A stretch of 6,040 bases of DNA from an uncultured Elusimicrobiales bacterium (GTDB lineage Bacteria; Elusimicrobiota; Elusimicrobia; Elusimicrobiales; Elusimicrobiaceae), in contig CALUQA010000036.1 of NCBI GenBank assembly GCA_944322775.1, forward strand, positions 1 through 6,040, in the 5' to 3' direction. Each line of letters starts with the position of its first letter. Positions within the stretch are counted from its first letter, which is position 1. Made by a program: the position numbers and the translations under genes. Below, piece after piece: positions 3,856 through 6,040 of this stretch. The notes beneath the pieces were generated by a model, which did no database searches, was not told where the DNA came from, and saw only the letters and a list, made by a program, of their open reading frames with translations.

Positions 3856-6040
3856 CTATTTTTTCTTGGTCCGTGTTAACGCGTTATTTTGCACCGCACC
3901 GGCACTATGCGCAGCGCGGAAGGCGTCTGCCTGCTCCAGTTCGGGCTTTAAGTATTTGCCGGTGTAGGAGGCCGCACAGGCCGCCACGTCGCGCGGGGTG
4001 CCCTCGCAGACGATTTGCCCGCCCTTGTCGCCGCCTTCGGGCCCCAGGTCAATCACCCAGTCTGCCGTTTTAATCACGTCCAAATTATGCTCAATAATCA
4101 GCACCGTGTTGCCGCGGTCGGCCAGCCCGTGCAAGACGTTTAACAGTTTGTCAATGTCGGCAAAGTGCAGGCCGGTGGTGGGCTCGTCCAAAATATACAG
4201 CGTTCTGCCTGTGCCCTTGCGGGAAAGTTCGTCAGCCAGCTTGACGCGCTGCGCCTCCCCGCCAGAAAGCGTGGTGGCCGCCTGGCCCAATTTAATGTAG
4301 CCCAGGCCCACGTCGTTAAGCGTTTGCAGGTAGCGTTTTATTTTGGGGATACTGTCAAAAAATTCCAGTGCCTGGGACACGCTCATATCCAGCACGTCGG
4401 CAATGTTTTTGCCTTTAAAAGTTACCTGCAGGGTGTCTTCGTTAAAGCGCTTGCCGTTGCATTCTTCGCATTTTACGTAAATGTCGGGCAGGAACTGCAT
4501 TTGAATTTTTAAAATACCGTCGCCCTGGCATTTTTCGCAGCGGCCGCCCTTGACGTTAAAGGAAAAGCGCCCCGCTTTATAGCCGCGGCGTTTGGCTTCG
4601 GGCATTTCGGCAAACAGTTCGCGGATATGCGTAAAAAGCCCGATATACGTGGCTGGGTTGGAACGCGGCGTTTTGCCGATGGGGGCCTGGTCCACGATGA
4701 TGACCTTGTCTATATTTTCAAGCCCCTTAATGGTTTTGTGCTCGCCGGGGACGTCCTTGGCGTGGTAAAACTTTTGGGCTAAGGCTTTGTATAAAATTTG
4801 GTGCACCAGCGTGCTTTTGCCGCTGCCGGACACGCCGGTTACGCACACCATTTTGCCCAGCGGGATTTTGACGTTGATGTTTTTAAGATTGAATTGTTTG
4901 GCGCCGACAATTTCTATGTATTTGCCGTTGCCCTTGCGCAGTTTGGCGGGGGGCAAAATGCAGCGCCGTCCGTTTAAATAAGAGGCCGTCAAAGAGTTGG
5001 GGTCTTTTAAAAACTCCTGCGTCGGCCCTTGCGCTACAACCTGTCCGCCGTGTTCGCCGGCGGCGGGGCCCAGCTCCACCACCCAGTCGGAAGCCAAAAT
5101 GGTGTCTTTGTCGTGCTCCACGATAATAAGCGTATTGTCCAGGTCGCGCAGTTCTTTTAACGTAGCAATCAGGCGGTCATTGTCGCGCGAGTGAAGCCCA
5201 ATGGTCGGCTCGTCCAGCACATACAGCACGCCCGTCAGGCCGGAGCCTATTTGCGTGGCCAGGTGAATGCGCTGCGATTCCCCGCCCGAAAGCGTCTGGC
5301 TTTTGCGCTCCAGCGTCAGGTAAGAAAGCCCCACGCTGTTTAAAAATTCAAGCCGCGCTTTAATTTCTTTCAGCACGTCTTTGGCGATGATTTTTTCCTT
5401 GTCGTCCAGCTGCAAGTTGTTAAAGAAATTCATCGCTTCCGACACTTGCATCGCGCAAATTTGCGCAATGTTTTTGCCGCCCACGTACACGGCCAAGGCT
5501 TCGGGTTTTAAGCGTTTGCCCTGGCAGACGGGACAGGTGATTTCGCGCATAAAGCGGTTGTACACTTCTTCTTTTACAAATTCGCTTTCGCTTTCGTCGT
5601 GGCGGCGTCTGAGGTTGGTGATTACGCCTTCAAAGTGTTGGTCCGTGCCGGAAATGACCGACGTATAATGCGCCTCTCCGGAGCCGTAAAGCAGCAAGTC
5701 GCGCTGGGCTTTGGAAAGTTTGTTCCAAGGCGTGTTCATGTTGATTTTGGCATGGCGGCACACTTGTTTTAAAATGTCGTAATAATAACCGCTCCAAGAC
5801 GTTTTCCAGCGGTGGGTGCGGGTGGTGACGGGGTTGTCCCACGCGGCAATGGCGCCCTGATTGATGGAAAGCGTCGGGTCGGGCACGACCAAATCTTCGG
5901 CAATTTGAATTTTAATACCCAGCCCGTTGCATTCGGGGCAGGCCCCGTAGGGGGAGTTGAAAGAAAACAGCCTCGGCTCCAACTCCGAAAATCCGATACC
6001 GCAGTGCGCGCAGGCATTGCTTTCGCTGTACGTAAACTCC
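3856..6040 (-). CDS. uvrA: UvrA, excinuclease ABC subunit A; 5' end outside the window
   Basis: UvrA is the damage-sensing ABC ATPase of nucleotide excision repair. It dimerises, loads UvrB onto lesions and leaves. About 727 codons are visible, lacking roughly the first 250 of a protein usually near 940; the missing part holds the first Walker A. The reading frame is open to the window edge. Fragment start: CAHCGIGFSELEPRLFSFNS leading to CPEC gives zinc module 1 (about 6034-5924). The insertion and UvrB-binding region follows. The first ABC signature LSGGESQR with Walker B VLYVLDEPTIGLH is at 5292-5191, and the second Walker A GVSGSGKST is at 4836-4810. Zinc module 2, CEKC and CEEC 20 residues apart, is at 4539-4456. 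The second signature LSGGEAQR is at 4269-4246, followed by ILDEPTTGLH. The last 30 residues are a poorly conserved basic tail ending TRTKKK. All visible catalytic motifs are intact. ybaK follows after one base. Confidence 0.97.
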   Translation of the reverse strand, partial: EFTYSESNACAHCGIGFSELEPRLFSFNSPYGACPECNGLGIKIQIAEDLVVPDPTLSINQGAIAAWDNPVTTRTHRWKTSWSGYYYDILKQVCRHAKINMNTPWNKLSKAQRDLLLYGSGEAHYTSVISGTDQHFEGVITNLRRRHDESESEFVKEEVYNRFMREITCPVCQGKRLKPEALAVYVGGKNIAQICAMQVSEAMNFFNNLQLDDKEKIIAKDVLKEIKARLEFLNSVGLSYLTLERKSQTLSGGESQRIHLATQIGSGLTGVLYVLDEPTIGLHSRDNDRLIATLKELRDLDNTLIIVEHDKDTILASDWVVELGPAAGEHGGQVVAQGPTQEFLKDPNSLTASYLNGRRCILPPAKLRKGNGKYIEIVGAKQFNLKNINVKIPLGKMVCVTGVSGSGKSTLVHQILYKALAQKFYHAKDVPGEHKTIKGLENIDKVIIVDQAPIGKTPRSNPATYIGLFTHIRELFAEMPEAKRRGYKAGRFSFNVKGGRCEKCQGDGILKIQMQFLPDIYVKCEECNGKRFNEDTLQVTFKGKNIADVLDMSVSQALEFFDSIPKIKRYLQTLNDVGLGYIKLGQAATTLSGGEAQRVKLADELSRKGTGRTLYILDEPTTGLHFADIDKLLNVLHGLADRGNTVLIIEHNLDVIKTADWVIDLGPEGGDKGGQIVCEGTPRDVAACAASYTGKYLKPELEQADAFRAAHSAGAVQNNALTRTKKK

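Noticed and set aside
3998..4512. Plus-strand frames opposite uvrA
   Set aside because: They are shadows of a highly conserved coding frame on the other strand; their residues show no recognisable motif.
5980..5982. TTG as the start codon of uvrA
   Set aside because: The frame stays open upstream to the window edge and encodes the first CxxC of zinc module 1, so this leucine codon is internal.

Overview
All six genes in this window lie on the minus strand, so the DNA reads right to left: uvrA (start outside the window), a YbaK-family Cys-tRNA deacylase, a secreted helical protein, a secreted cysteine-rich repeat protein, an RDD-family membrane protein with a pilin-like tail, and the first 186 codons of hydG. 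Gaps between genes run from 1 to 164 bp, and none exceeds 300 bp. No tRNA, rRNA, insertion sequence or CRISPR array is visible.

The organism is probably an anaerobic bacterium. HydG builds the active-site cluster of [FeFe]-hydrogenase, an oxygen-sensitive enzyme of fermenters. Base composition looks close to half GC by eye. Two proteins carry Sec signal peptides of the diderm type ending in AxA. The tail of the RDD protein resembles the type IV pilin-like proteins that are abundant in Elusimicrobiota. That phylum assignment comes from remembered family patterns and is tentative.

Layout by region. From 3856 to 6040 lies most of UvrA, from the first zinc module to the C-terminus. Its stop codon is one base from the ATG of ybaK (3372-3854), so the two look translationally coupled. 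From 2590 to 3273 is an exported orphan protein with what looks like an internal duplication, closed by a perfect 30-bp palindromic terminator. From 1645 to 2451 is an exported protein made of three CxxC-rich units, the first two an exact 219-bp period apart, followed by a strong intrinsic terminator. From 644 to 1480 is the RDD/pilin-like chimera, with its own extended -10 promoter and a 5' stem-loop at its ribosome binding site. It ends in an 11-bp GC-rich hairpin, and immediately beyond that a promoter-like extended -10 sits so close to the hydG ATG that the mRNA may be leaderless.

How the genes work together: uvrA and ybaK are housekeeping genes for DNA repair and translation quality control. 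The next three encode envelope or exported products and each seems to be its own transcription unit, with separate terminators and candidate promoters, so no shared pathway can be claimed. The best candidates for something undescribed are the RDD/pilin-like fusion and the exported tandem CxxC protein.
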